From: Tanypteryx hageni
Lineage: Eukaryota > Arthropoda > Insecta > Odonata > Petaluridae
Assembly: GCA_028673005.1 (NCBI GenBank)
Contig: CM054112.1
Span: forward strand, 192,375,518 to 192,439,517
Reading direction: 5' to 3'
DNA length: 64,000 nt
Shown: in pieces, positions 21,353 through 33,900 of the stretch
How the letters are laid out: every line of letters begins with the position of its first letter
How positions within the stretch are numbered: position 1 is the first letter of the stretch
Translations under genes and position numbers: made by a program
Notes under the pieces: model-generated
Databases searched by the model: none
Seen by the model: the letters and a program-made list of their open reading frames with translations, nothing else
Told to the model about the DNA's origin: nothing

Positions 21353-24330
21353 GTCCGAAAAATGCTGCTTGATTTACTCGAGTAAATACGGTAACCTTAA
21401 GAGTAAAAAATGAAACCCTAAACGGCGGTATCACATTCAGGTGTTCCATCAGGTGTTGAAAGGGTTCAACCAGTTGATAGAGCAGATATGCTGTAATTTA
21501 GGGCTACACCTGGAGCTCGGGAGCGTTTTTAGATTTGTTGCATGTCGTTAGGCCATTAAGAGGACCTAAATAAATTCTGTTCCGGTTAAGAGACTCTTGT
21601 CAGTGGACGCCTGAGGGTGTCAGACTTGACGAGAAAAGCGCAAATGCTATCACTCGCGAAAAGTGATAAAGCCAACGAAATATTGAACTGTCCCTCGTTA
21701 TATTCCGTTACCGCAACAAGTTAACTATCCTGGGGCTGACGTGGCAAAGATTGTTCTAGTTTCTTTCTTTATGACTACTAAATACCAATGAAAATCTACA
21801 GTATGCCCGCGTTCTTATTCACTTTTAGTCGGTTATATTTTGGCTGACTCAATTCCGCGACTATGAAATACCATATTTACCAGAATGTAATACGAGTTTT
21901 TTGAATTCGGTTTTAGGGGTTCAAAAAGTGCGCTAACATACAAAATTTATAGCAACTTTTTTATTTTATAATTCACTCAATACTGACAATTGTCGAGAAT
22001 TTATAGATCCCGAAATTTGTCAAATTAAAATGCCGAGAAAAACGAGTATTTTATAAATAAATAAAATAAAAAAGTTGCTTATTTAAACGAGGCTATTCGT
22101 CTACTGAAACGGAACACTTCCTCCATTTCCTGCGGAAAGTAGTCTATCTTTTTTAGATAATAAGGGTAATAATTAGCGAGTATTAATTTATATTATTAAT
22201 ATAATTAAATTTTCTTTAAGAAGTTCGTCGACTTTTTTATAGAAATTTGTTTTTTTTCACACGTATGCCTGTAATTTCGCGAGTCTTATTGAAATCGAGA
22301 TAGTACTTGATTCTATAAGGTACGTCATTTCAAAGCGTTACGTGTGCCATAAAGGTAGTTCACGACTCAAAAAAAGTTTGCAGAGTGGCTTATCGATAAA
22401 ATTTACCATCTGTCGCCATAAACATATGGAATTTTATTGCTGCGTTCGTACGCCTTCAAATGATATTATTCAACAAATTTCAACATCACGCGATAATTTA
22501 ATCTAAATCAATATTTTGGAAAAATAAATAAATTCTTCGGGAGACAATAAAGCTAATAAACCGCTTCCATTACACCTTAGGCTGATATAAAAATCGTTCT
22601 TCTTCGACCCGTTCAAAAATTTGCAAGCCACAGTAAGTGCGTGGCAGGGGATGCCAGAAATCGACCGCTTCTGCGCGGGGTCGTAATTTCGTTCGTTTAT
22701 CCGTGGAAGCCGTCATTTTCTCCGGATGGCGGAGGAGTCTCGCTAGGCGGTTCGGAAAACTTTAATCCTTATTTTTAAAAGGAGTTGAGGATTGACGGGA
22801 CGGAAGGAGAGCCGACGTCCTCGAAGAGTGGCACGGAAGAGGTGCCTGTGGCCGACCCTGAGAGTGAGGAGGGCACGCCAGAGGAAAGCGCTCTCGCGCG
22901 CGTTCCATTTTGGAGAGGCAGATGTTCCAGCAGGTGTGTGTGTGTGAGCGCTCCCCTCCTATGGGATAAATAAAAAAATACATATAAACGAGCCGAAGCA
23001 CACGCCAAGAGCTCTACGGTGTGCTGAGCGGCGATTCTGAACGTTATTCGTGCCTCGATCCCGCCTTTACGGATCCATTGAAGTCGTTTCCATCGACAAA
23101 TTGCGTCCAGGGATGCGCAATTAAGTGTAGATTTACGTTCTCACAGCGCCCTGCGTATTTCATGAGCGCATATATATTTCTCAAAATTAACGGAAACGTC
23201 TCGAAAAGCAATTTTTACTCAACCGCCTTGTGAATGGAATGGCGTTGAAAGGCTAACCTTAAAGTTGCAGCTTTGTGATTAGGTAATTTTTATCATTTCC
23301 TAAATGGTTATTATGAAATTAATAGCCGACGAATAAACTGATAAACTTTTGTGGACTAAAAAACGCAATTCAACGATTTCGCAAGTACTCTTGTAAGATT
23401 AAATGAATCAATACGAAGTTTATGTTATCTTTCTATCGTTGAACTGCAAGGTTTGCAGGAACAAACCAAAAATTAAAGTATATTTTTAAGAAAACGATCG
23501 AATTCGTTCTGTCAATGCTAAACATATAACAGAGGTTTTAGAAAGAAAAATATTGCACCTTTGTTATGCCTATATTACCCGTAAAAATGCCTTCCAAGGT
23601 TAAAAAAAGCCCGTTTGAACAAATATTCTTAGATCAATCAAGTGGCCCTGTTTAAAATCTCAAGCAGTCACACAGAAGAGTAACATAGCGTGAGTGAAAC
23701 ATTTATTAACCCTTTCAAACGACAGGAAAGTCACAGACTGAGTTGAATAAATTCTATCAGGATTAAAAATAAAGGGCGTTATTCACAATCTTCGTACTTT
23801 TCTAACACCTTGTAAACCGTCTGATGGCAGGAACAATAAGCAATGTAAACTTCGCTTAAATGAAACGGACTATGGCTTAGAAAAGCATTTACAATTTGGT
23901 GGCATCCACGCTGCCATTGCCTTTGAATCGGTGAAGTACGAGGCATAAGCAGTGTATTGAAATTCTTAGCATCTACCTTCTGGCGCCGCGGCGCGCCGGG
24001 AGGGAAGCTTTGGACCCCACTGTCGATCCTAATCATCCTAACCCATCCTCCATTCCACCTTTCCTCGCCAATAAAATTTTCACCTACATATTGTTTATCC
24101 TTTGTTTCAGAATAAAAATTCCTCGAGCGTTTGAACCAAATGGTTATCTGATGAAGGTTTGATCAGCGAATTTCGGCATATAGTTTTGAAATGACGTAAA
24201 ATGTTTAAAAACAACAACCTTATCTAACGCATATTTTTATAAAAATACGAGCGTGCCATAAGTTTCCATTGCGTATTATTTACGAAATTTAAACAGTCAA
24301 AACGTTTTGGATCAATTTTTTTCACAGCCT
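21353..24330. other. No recognisable gene; one GC-rich patch
   Basis: Mostly AT-rich. 21878-21905 resembles the 'ATATTTACC-GAAT' repeat terminus seen at 53333. The patch 22640-23030 and the short GC-rich run near 23980 stand out, with open frames on both strands, but I recognise no protein and see no supporting splice pattern. Confidence 0.35.
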
Positions 24331-24539
24331 TTAATTTGCTCGGTCATTTGAGGAAACGAGTTTCCATTCATAACAAGATGGAAAAATATCATTATATATC
24401 GACGTTTCTTACAGAGGAGGAGGATATAACATATAGGAGGATACTAATGTTTAGGCACTTCCAGATGTGCTGGAGATTCGAAATTTTTTTCATAGGTAGG
24501 ATTTTGTGCAAAACCGACTAGAAAAAACGAAAATCATGA

Positions 24540-24900
24540 AAAAGTGCAACAATGCGGCCGCTAAAAATTCGCAATTGTTTAAACAAATTTTCAAGGTTTA
24601 TGTATTTCCGCATGTGCAACGGAGTTGAAATTTTTTTTGTAAGTAGAATTTCTAAAAAAACGAAATAGGGATTATACAAATTTTGATATTTTGATTTGTT
24701 TGGCAGTTAAAAATTCTTAAAGTTTAAAAAAATGGATAACTGTTTAGGTACTACGGGATGAGCTAGGAAGCTGAAATTTTCAAATTATTTACAGAGTATT
24801 GAATTTACACAAATAAACATTTCAATTTTACCATATATGAATTGCGGCGGCCGTTAAAAATTATTTAAATTTAAACAATTAGAAAAATATTATTTTACTT
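24540..24900. repeat. Degenerate ~145-bp tandem repeat
   Basis: Three units share (G/C)GGC(C/A)G(C/T)TAAAAATTC or a close variant (24552, 24705, 24845), each followed by a TTTAAA-rich stretch and a segment like AGCTGAAATTTT. Divergence is high. Non-coding. Confidence 0.45.
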
Positions 24901-25154
24901 ATAGACGTGCTAAAACTTTAAAATTTGGCTAAAATGTGTAGCATTAGTACCTTATAATGAAGAAAGTGTAAAATATTTAAAATTGCAACATTTGGGGATT
25001 GTTTTAAACTATTATTTTTACATGTGGGAAAAACGGAAATCGCTCCGGAGGTGAAATATTTAAAAATAAAAAAATATTTGTAATGATGAAATATGAAAAA
25101 TTAATCTTTTTTATGTTGAGATGATATGCTTGCAGAATGCAAGCACCAAACACT

Positions 25155-25815
25155 AGTACTCCATAAATGGAATACACTGAGATATCAAAGGCATTCTTAA
25201 TGGGAAATACGTAAGAAACGGTATAGGAAGATTGGGCGATTCTCGAATTTTTATCTCCGAACTCTAAGTCGTAATTATGTTATCTCTGGGACTATCTTGT
25301 AGTAAATGTTGTTCTCTATCCGAATATTTTTTTAAATCTATGCCTTACAGATTATATAAGAGCATGGGAGAGAAATATATGGATTTTTAATTGTTGTTTG
25401 CTGAGAAAATCGTCTTAGCGACCCATGTAAACAAAATATGCGATGTTTTGCTCGGGATTTTCTCGAATGTTTAGCCTACTTTCCAGAATAGAAATAGGCT
25501 TATAGTTTTGTCATTGTGTCTGTCTCTTCCATCCGTCTGTCTGTCCGTCTCCCTATTAGCTTTTGCACCAATAGACCGATTTTCATAGCATTTGGTGGAA
25601 ATCTCCTGCTACTGGAGCCGAGCTTCCGAGGATAGTTTTTGTTGCGAATATTGAAAGTCCCGGGTTCGATTACAGGAACTATCCTTCCAATTTGAATTAC
25701 ATGGAAAAATCTGAAAACCATCGTGCAGGGTAATGTTCTCTTACACGTTAAAATATCTTAGAATTGTATACCTATCGGTGCGGGATTTGTGCTATTCTCT
25801 GAAGAAAGGAATGGA
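25155..25815. repeat. Interspersed repeat, opposite orientation to 5585-6345
   Basis: Its reverse complement matches 6345-5585 in order (ATCTCCGA, CTCTCCCATGCTCT and CTCCCTATTAGCTTTTG segments). It then continues into the part shared with 3850-4095. Near 25660 is CCCGGGTTCGATTACAGG, a B-box-like sequence, which suggests a tRNA-derived portion. Confidence 0.7.
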
Positions 25816-26149
25816 GATTCTAATTTCTACCGTATAATTTTGCTTATTGATCGAATTTCGCGTAAACGTTTTTGCAGTTTTTATCACTCATTACGGGAGT
25901 GATCTATAGCAACGACTATTGTTGGACTCGAATTCGGTATATTCTAATACACACGCGCGTTATTTTTGCCGCACAAATCAATTTAGCATTCCTTTCGAAT
26001 GTGTTTGTAATATTTTATAACGCTAAATTATGAAATTTGGGAACACAAAGAGCAACGTATCCGCGGTGATTTTAAAGCTATTAAAGCCAATATATGTAAT
26101 TATTAAATAAATGATTAAATGGAAAGCAGGTATCATAAGTTCCGTTTGG

Positions 26150-26560
26150 ATCCTCTTGTTATCACCGAAACCATAACTCGTAATTATGTGGTCTCGCGGA
26201 ATATCTTGTAGTAAGTGTTTCCTCTATCCGAACAAATGTTTTAATCCACACATTATAGATCATATAAGGACGTGGGATATAAAAACATGGATTTTTAATT
26301 CCTGTTTGCCGAGAGAACCTTCTTGAAGATCGATCTAAACAAAATATGTGATGTTTTGCTCGGGAATTTCTCGAATTTTTATCTTTGAAACTATAACTCG
26401 TAATTACGCGGTCTCGTTAACTTTCTTGTAGTAAACGTTGTTCTCCACCCGAATAAATTTTTTAATCTATACCTCGCAGATCACATAAGAGCTAGGGAGA
26501 GAAAAGTTTGGCATTCCATTGCTGCTTGACGGATGCCATTTAACGAGATTAAGTTTATTA
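26150..26560. repeat. Further modules of the same interspersed repeat
   Basis: Two partial modules with TAATTATGTGGTCTCGCGG or TAATTACGCGGTCTCG, a CCGAATAAA-like segment and GATCATATAAG or similar. They are in the same orientation as 25155-25470. Confidence 0.65.
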
Positions 26561-26771
26561 AAATAATTATGTAAAGTGGAAGTTCTAATTGACGGATTCA
26601 GTTCAAAATCATAATTGGCGATAAATTTTAATAAGGATCACTCATACTTAATTTAATTAAAATCCGTTCAGCGGTTTAGGAGATGAAAGTTACGACGAAC
26701 GGACGGACGGACGAGACGTGCCCATAAGGCGTTCCGCTACTACCGCTTCGCTGGTAAAGAACGCCTAATAA
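26560..26771 (+). mobile_element. Possible Helitron-like 3' end
   Basis: The segment ends in a hairpin (AGGCGTTC ... GAACGCCT, about 26726-26767), then CTAA followed by T. That is compatible with the Helitron CTRR end and A-T insertion site. Upstream is GCGGTTTAGGAGATGAAAG with (GGAC)n, a phrase typical of insect non-autonomous repeats. No Rep/helicase gene is present and no matching 5' end was fixed. Confidence 0.35.
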
Positions 26772-29340
26772 GGAAGGATGGTAGTGAAAGGGTCCGTTTA
26801 TAATAGGGAATGGATCGAGATTTAGGATTATAGTTAGCCTTTAACTCGTTCTGATTAGGTTATCGCACGTACGGTCCCCTCTGGACGCTAACATTTAGCA
26901 CGCGTGCCAGCAGGAATTTCGTGGTCAGAGAGGCTGAATTACAAATAAATGAAGCATTTCTTTTTTCTAGCTTCTCCGCACTTTTTCAGATAAATGTGAC
27001 ATTCTTTACAAAGCGATCAAAGACTTCGGTGAATTCTTTGGGAGATTTCGCTCCTTTCGAGAAGATGAGCTTCATCGAAGCAGAGCCAAGTTTCTGCTTG
27101 AAATGATGCGCCAGCTTCCTTGAAATACTTTTAGAATGAACGGGATGAAAACGATGAAATGAAATACTTGGGCTGATTCTTTCGTATGCAGAGCTATGTT
27201 TACGCTAATCTGGAAATAGATAATTTACGAGGAAGTGTCATTTTATCTCACGCTTCCTGGAAGAGATTGTCCGTTGCGTAAGACATGATGTTACCATTGG
27301 GCGCTTAACTGCCAACATTGAACGAATTGTCTCATTAACCCAGATCCGGAGCAAAACAAAAATGTTCCCGAAGTTCTGTTGATGTCGCCGATTTTAACTC
27401 AAGCTAATTCACGAAATAATTCATGGACAATAATAGATCAAGTACTTTGATATTGTTCCAAGGAATACGAAAAACGGTAAACTTAATTAATAAAATTTGA
27501 TTTCACATTCTAACTTTTATGGAAATATTTCGTTTCAACGTAAGACGAACGTACCTTAGATTTTAGACAAGAAATTGTAATATCTGGAGAGCTACCGATT
27601 TTTAATTACGGCGATAGAAGAGATGAAACCAGTTTCCCTCTTACTAAATCCATGCACTGCTAAAAGCATGCACAAGATATGCTTTACGTAGTTTGTGACA
27701 GGAAAAGTTGGACAGATAGCTCTTTACACGAAATGTAACAATTCGGACGCGATTTTTAGTACCATGGAACAAAGTTAAAAATAATTCGATTGTGAAAGTG
27801 TTTAATAAGGTGAATACAATTTTACTTTTCGCCAGATTTAAAAAAAATAATTCTTCTTAAATATATACTACCTACTGTGAATTTAGATCACGAGGCCCAT
27901 TTTCTCGTAGGTTTACATTTTTTGTGCGATGGAATTATAATAAATGAATGATTGTAAGGCGGAAGATGAAACATGGAAAAGAAAACTAAGAAAAACTAGG
28001 ATGGAGTGCGAGAAATCTCCCACGCTTCAGCCCATTCGAGAACCTAGTGTACTTTTTTATATATTAAAAGTTGCGTTAATTCATTTATGCATAACTTAAA
28101 ATCTTTATAAACATTATAAAATATTAAAAAATTCTTGTTTACGTATTTTGTGTATTTTATTTTTATGACTAGTGAGCCACGGAAACAATATTGCCGAGTA
28201 ACCCACTGATTGAAGGATATGTAATTATTGACAGATGTGAATGTTGGAATCGTCATTATAAAACGAAAGAGTAGTTTGAGCGTAAAAAGGAGCAGGAGAA
28301 AATACGTATAAGTAGAAAATAGAACATTGTGTCATCGTTAACTAGTACGAGTACATATTTTATTATAAATTGCTACAGTTGCCACACGTGCGCGTGTACC
28401 CAATACCATTTCACAATTCATTGCTAATTAGGAAATTTTCTTTCATGCTCTAGGAAAGCGGGTTTCAAACTTTTGCCCCTTATGTCCCACCAACCATTTT
28501 ATCAATAAACCCGGGTGCCACCATGTTGAAAACAAAACTCCACTTTTTCCAAGAAGCCTATTTTTTGGTTAAATTCATTTTGATAATATGTTAATCATTA
28601 ACAGGAATTTTTAAGGACATTAAATATCGCAATACTTGCGTTGAGAAAAACTTCCTATAACAGGGATTTATCTAGGATATGTCTAGTCAATGTATAACAT
28701 GAAATGTATGAAATGTAACCTGTTCTTAGATAAATAAAAACCTTTGAATTGAATTGTTGATATTTTTTATCTACGAAGTCTCAAACATTTCAGAGAATTG
28801 TTTTGAATAGACAAACCGAATGAATGCTGCCTTTGTCAGGATCAGTAGAGAAAGATATGGTCCAGATGCTTCCCTATATTTGCAAAGAAAATTTAATTAA
28901 CTTTAAGTGCTGACCAGGGAAAACGGCCCATAACTTGCTAGAAGATGTTACAGATCCAATATTGCTCGTGAAGAGACTATATTAAGCGTGACCCTTCTAG
29001 AAAACAGATGCCTTTTTTACTCACCAAGTTCGAGGGAATAGCTGTAGGAAAGTCATTCGTAATCGAGTGCATCTGAAGGTAGGAAGTAGGTTCGTCTCGC
29101 ATACGGATTGTCTGCTGCTAAAATACTGTGCTGAGTGCTTAGTTTTCAAATTTTTCACCCATGTTATAGTGAACATTGCATAAAATAACATGTGCGTCTG
29201 TCGTGTCGTATTCTTACCCTTGATGTGACAGTGAAACTTAGACGTTGCTGGACATCATTCAGTGATAATGTACAGGTAAGTCAAGTTTTGCGTATAAAAT
29301 ACGTTTAATAGTAATATGTACAGTTGGTGTCGCGACTTCT
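26772..29340. other. No recognisable gene; possible LINE 3' tail
   Basis: No supported frame. Near 28725-28755, AGATAAATAAAAACCTTTGAATTGAATTG looks like the end of a LINE or transcript, with an AATAAA and a short TTGAA repeat. Near 28450 is a segment (GGGTTTCAAACTTTTGCCCC) resembling a decayed hAT end. Confidence 0.3.
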
Positions 29341-29348
29341 CGACAATT

Positions 29349-29868
29349 GGTACCTGCGACATTTCGTCACACTGTCAAAATGGTAACTGCGACAACTCGT
29401 CACACATTTAAATTCGTACCAGCGGCATTTCGTCACACAAAATATTTGGTACCAGCGACATTTGGGCACACATTAAAATTGGTATCAGCAACTTTTCGTC
29501 ATGGAAAATTACATTACTTTTCGTCACACGTTACGTTTGTGTATTCTTTCTGGAAACTATTCGAAATATTGGGATTTCGTGTTTCTGAATTGTGGCATTA
29601 CCATTTATCACATATATTATATCAGAAACATTGTTGCATAAGCTGCAATGACATTTAATATATGTTGCCGGTACCAAATGTCATGGGTGACGAAATGTAG
29701 TAGGTACCAAATGCAACGTGTGACAAATTGTCATAGGTACCAAATGTCGCCTGTGACGAAATGTTTTAGGTACCAAATGCCACTTGTGACGAAATGTCGT
29801 AGGTACAAAAAGTCGTATGTGACGATATGTCGCAGGTACCAATTGACCCTATGACCAAATATCTGGGA
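29349..29868. repeat. Foldback-like inverted arrays of a 33-bp tandem unit
   Basis: The left arm has four exact-length 33-bp units from 29349 (GGTACCTGCGACATTTCGTC and variants) and a fifth longer one. The right arm, from 29670, has about six 33-bp units in reverse orientation (GGTACCAAATG...TGACGAAATGTCG). About 130 bp of unrelated sequence separates the arms. Because 33 is divisible by three, both strands show periodic 11-residue open frames (for example VPATFRHT); I take these as consequences of the repeat and not as genes. The layout resembles foldback elements with tandem-repeat arms. Confidence 0.85.
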
Positions 29869-29899
29869 CCAATTGTCGTAATGACGAATTTTCTGTGAC

Positions 29900-30777
29900 G
29901 AAAAGTCACTAAGCCATATAATTTGGTATAAAATGGTATGGCATCTTGAAGCCGCGCTCCGATTAGCTGTAGAGGACAGGAGTGTGGATGGATTTCCGTT
30001 TAATAAAATTCTCTAACATAAAAGGTATGTATTTTAACCAGTAAATTAATATTAATAACTAAATTTCTAACCTTAGAAGAGTTTAAAGCATATATTGCGA
30101 CCACAGCAATTTTTGCATGAAAACCGCTGATGTAGAGGATGGAGTTATCGATATTGTTTTTATCTCCAAAATTCGGAACTTCAATCTCAAAATGTCAACT
30201 TTAGAAAACAAGAATGCGGATGAATTTCTGTATAATAAATTTCTATGATCATCAGTAACCAGGAATTTCACATCAGTAACTCCATTTTCGGTCGTATAAT
30301 AATTTTAAGACGAATTTATATTAAAATTATACAAAGCTTGACAAGTGCGGCCACAGAAATTTTTTCGTGAGAACCGCTGACATAGACGATCTGAGCGTCA
30401 CACTGTTGGAGAAACACTGTTCTATAGGTTTGTCGCATTCATAAGAACATGCGCGGATTTCGGCCGCGCACGGAGTGGAAGTTCCTCCGTCACGGAGGGG
30501 AAGTTCCCTCTGTCATCTTGACTACCCACACCCCACCGCCAGCCCATCCTTCTCCTACTTAGGTTGTCAATTCTCACCTTTTATAGTTGACTGCCTAGAC
30601 AAAGTTTTGCGAATATTCGACAACAGTGTAGTTAGAAAAAGACCGAGACAGCGATAGCCCGTGCGGTAAGGAAGGGCGAGAGGGGAGGGTGCCAAGTGGA
30701 GTGCGGGATTAGGCCACACTCACAGTACACCCAAAATCTTCTTTTGATCGCGATAGACCTATAGGAGAGGGATCGGC
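29900..30777. other. No recognisable gene
   Basis: Two loosely similar blocks (29990-30130 and 30220-30380) share phrases such as GGATTTCCGTTTAATAAA and GAGAACCGCTGA. This is probably a degenerate repeat. 30440-30700 is more GC-rich. No supported coding sequence. Confidence 0.35.
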
Positions 30778-30944
30778 CAGTGCTGTAACTACTTAGGGCG
30801 GGGCATATGCCTCGGGCGAAGCCAACAAAAAGTAATGAGCGCAAAAAATCCAATTAATAACTAACTAAACTGGAGACAATTTTTTGAGGGGAGAGGCGAA
30901 TATTTAGTAGTTTTCCCCGGGTGCTAAAATAGCTACGGCAACAT
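30778..30944 (-). mobile_element. hAT-type MITE related to 13035-13208, decayed
   Basis: It starts with CAGTGCTGTAACTACTTAGG and ends near TAAAATAGCTACGGC, matching the reversed element at 13035-13208, with the shared GGGGCA(T/G)ATGCC segment. No clear target duplication is left. Confidence 0.65.
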
Positions 30945-30949
30945 GCGGC

Positions 30950-33900
30950 TCTTTAAGTAGATACTTTCTTGCGGATCCCTAAACTAGCTCTGTCGGATAA
31001 TGCCCCTGGAACGACATATTCGCTCGCTATCTATGTGTCCATAAGTGCACGTTTATTTAAAAATAAATAGTTTTTAATTATGACATGATCCTCTAAAAAC
31101 AATTACTCTAAGAGAACAGCTCATCCCGGGAAAATCCTGCACATAATTTTGTGTTTCTATCTATCCGCCGCATTATCATGGCTTTCCGACTCTGTTTACG
31201 CATAACAGAACAGATTGTGACATTTTTTAATATAACAGTATCAAGATACAACCTTATTGTAATGGAATAAAACCACGATGGGGAGATGCAAAGGTGGCTA
31301 CAATTTTGTGAAAAAATTATGTCCGCCGCTCAAAAAGTATAAAAGGCTTTATAGTGAGCGGGAGGGTTACAGTATATGCCATACCTGCGAACAATAGTAG
31401 CAATGGTTTTCAAACCTATTGCTTCCTCACTCAGCGGGACAATTAATCCTGTTCCTAACCACCCGCAACCTCCCTCCCAATTAAGTATTTAATCCTTTAA
31501 GTGGAAATATAACGAATTTGTCATAAGAGGAAACAGACGCAGGAAGAAAACATTGAACAATGGTAGTAGTTGGTTTCCTTTTCCAATAGTTTGAGAAGTG
31601 TATGCACTGAGTTCTCACCTTTCTCATGAACTTCGCTACTCGGGCGATCTTGTTCCGCGATCCAGTACTAGGTCGTGACCCGTACCTTGAAAATCAAGAG
31701 TTATAGGTAGGCTTACTATATATTCAGAGGACAAAACGATTGAAAAACTGGGATAATCGGGACGTGTCTTTTATAATTTTAGTTTTTTTTACGTTAACTT
31801 TAATGTGATATAAACGAACTCGACATAACTTTAACGTTTTTTAATCGCTATTACAGAATTTAAACAATTTGTCAAATACGATAAAAATCACTAAAATCGT
31901 CAAATTTTGTTTTCTAAAAACATTTTTTGCGGGGCTTATATAGAGATTTTACTCTATTCACAACAGTATCCTACAAATTTACAGTGGCATAATCATGGTC
32001 AAATAAAAATACTAGCAGCGATCCGAAGGCCACACCTCAGAAGCCTCAGCCTGAGTGCAATGGCACATGTCTACGAATAGCCCTGTCTTTGACTCATATT
32101 TATTTTCCGGGACAAAGCAACATACTGTCCGGGAAGAACACTAAACCGAGAAAATCCTGGTCAAACCGGAGCGTATGGTAAGCCTAGTTATAGGATATGG
32201 CGCCATAGAGGTTCATTTCTCCCTAGGTATGTTAGGGATCATAATAGAGAAGTTAAGGTATGTTGTTGAATTTGCGTATTTGTAGGATGTAACTCGATTG
32301 GCTTCCAGGCGTGAAAGTAAAACACATACACATAAACATATGTTTCTAATACACACCGAGCTAGTGCTCTGACTTTGCTCTCATGAAGTAGTTAAGTATA
32401 CCCAACGAGAAGATGCGCGGAAAGTGCTCTTCTCTTTTATTATACAGCCGGTTGTGTATCTCGCCAGACAATGAGAAATATCATGAAGAACGTTCCAGAA
32501 TAAATTTGGCGTTAAAGGGAGCGATTCGGAAAGCTTAGCTACGTAGAGGAAAATTCGTCGCTATTCTGGACGAACTAGGTTTTGGGACGCTTGAGGATAG
32601 ACGAAAGGAGTACAGAATCGCCGCTAAATTAAACACATCCGTTTTTACGATTTGGTCATTTTAAGTAGAACCCAAGATTATAAACACAATCGGAAGATAC
32701 TAACTTTGGTTATAGATTATCTCTTCCTTCCGTACACCAACCTTAGCGGCTTGGGGTTTGATATGTATATCGACTCTTAGATTTTCTTCCAGAATTAATT
32801 CGCCAATTGAAATCGCTTCTTTCATGAGGGATCTAATAATGCGATACCGAGCTACTCCTCAGTTCCGCGGTTCCGCTTAGCCTGGGGCAAAACGGTTTTA
32901 GATTTCTTCTCAGTAAGGTGATTCAGCTGCACTAGTGACTCCTGACGTCAGCATTCTGTTCGTCTCGATCCAAGATCACTTGACTAAAAGACTCCTGCAT
33001 AATTGTCAGTAATATCTCGCACACACACACATCTCGCGAACAACGATAGGATTTCCGAGACTAATCAACAATGTAGCGTATTGATCTCCCCCCCTTTACC
33101 TTCATTCCCGCTCGAGCTGAAAGACGACCTGCGGTTGGCCCTTTCGTCAGCCAATGGGTCTGTGAGAAAACGAGCCTTGGAAAGGAAAGAGGGATGAAAA
33201 TTTTCCATTGCGAGGACTAGGAGCAATGTACTTTTGGTCAGGCACCACCGCTTCTATTTCCGGGCTCTCGTGGAAATACCGGGTCTACTCGCATCACGCA
33301 CCGACGGCGAAGACGAGTCGCGGTAAACTTTGGGAAGGCTGGCGTCACGGAATATACGGGAATCAGCCCAGAAGCAAAGTCAGTGAAAAGGAGAAAGCTA
33401 GCTTATGTCCTTCACTTTACTACTTGATCATTTGACGCAGTCAGGACACGAAATACAACTTGAATTGTATTAAGGATTTAGACATTCGTTTATAAAAAAA
33501 TGCTCGAAAGTGATACTTCATGTAATGCTAGCTAAGAAGAAATTTAAGCTGTAAATGACAACGATATGGAATTATAAATACGTCGATCATAGTACATAAA
33601 CATTATTTATTACTGGAATAGCTCATTTGTTGATAAAGAAATATACACATGCAGTAAAGGGCCGTTACCTCTACAGCGGAATAATGAAAAAAATAATTTG
33701 CAGCCATCGAATTATCAACCCTAGTTAGTTATCTTCACTCGAACGTTCAGGCGAAGAAGACATTGTGAATAATGAGCAAAAATACAGGAAGGTGAAGATA
33801 TTTTATCAAAACAAATTCATATATACAATACTATAAAAATGTTGTCTAAATGAAAAGGTATTTTATCTAAACCTATCTATTATTTGAAAACACTTCTTCA

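Noticed and set aside
22762..23008. Overlapping open frames on both strands in a GC-rich patch
   Set aside because: GC-rich sequence lacks stops by chance; no recognised motif, and three frames are open at once.
29347..29854. Periodic 11-residue proteins
   Set aside because: They result from a 33-bp tandem unit in inverted arms; no start context or family match. Kept as a finding only.
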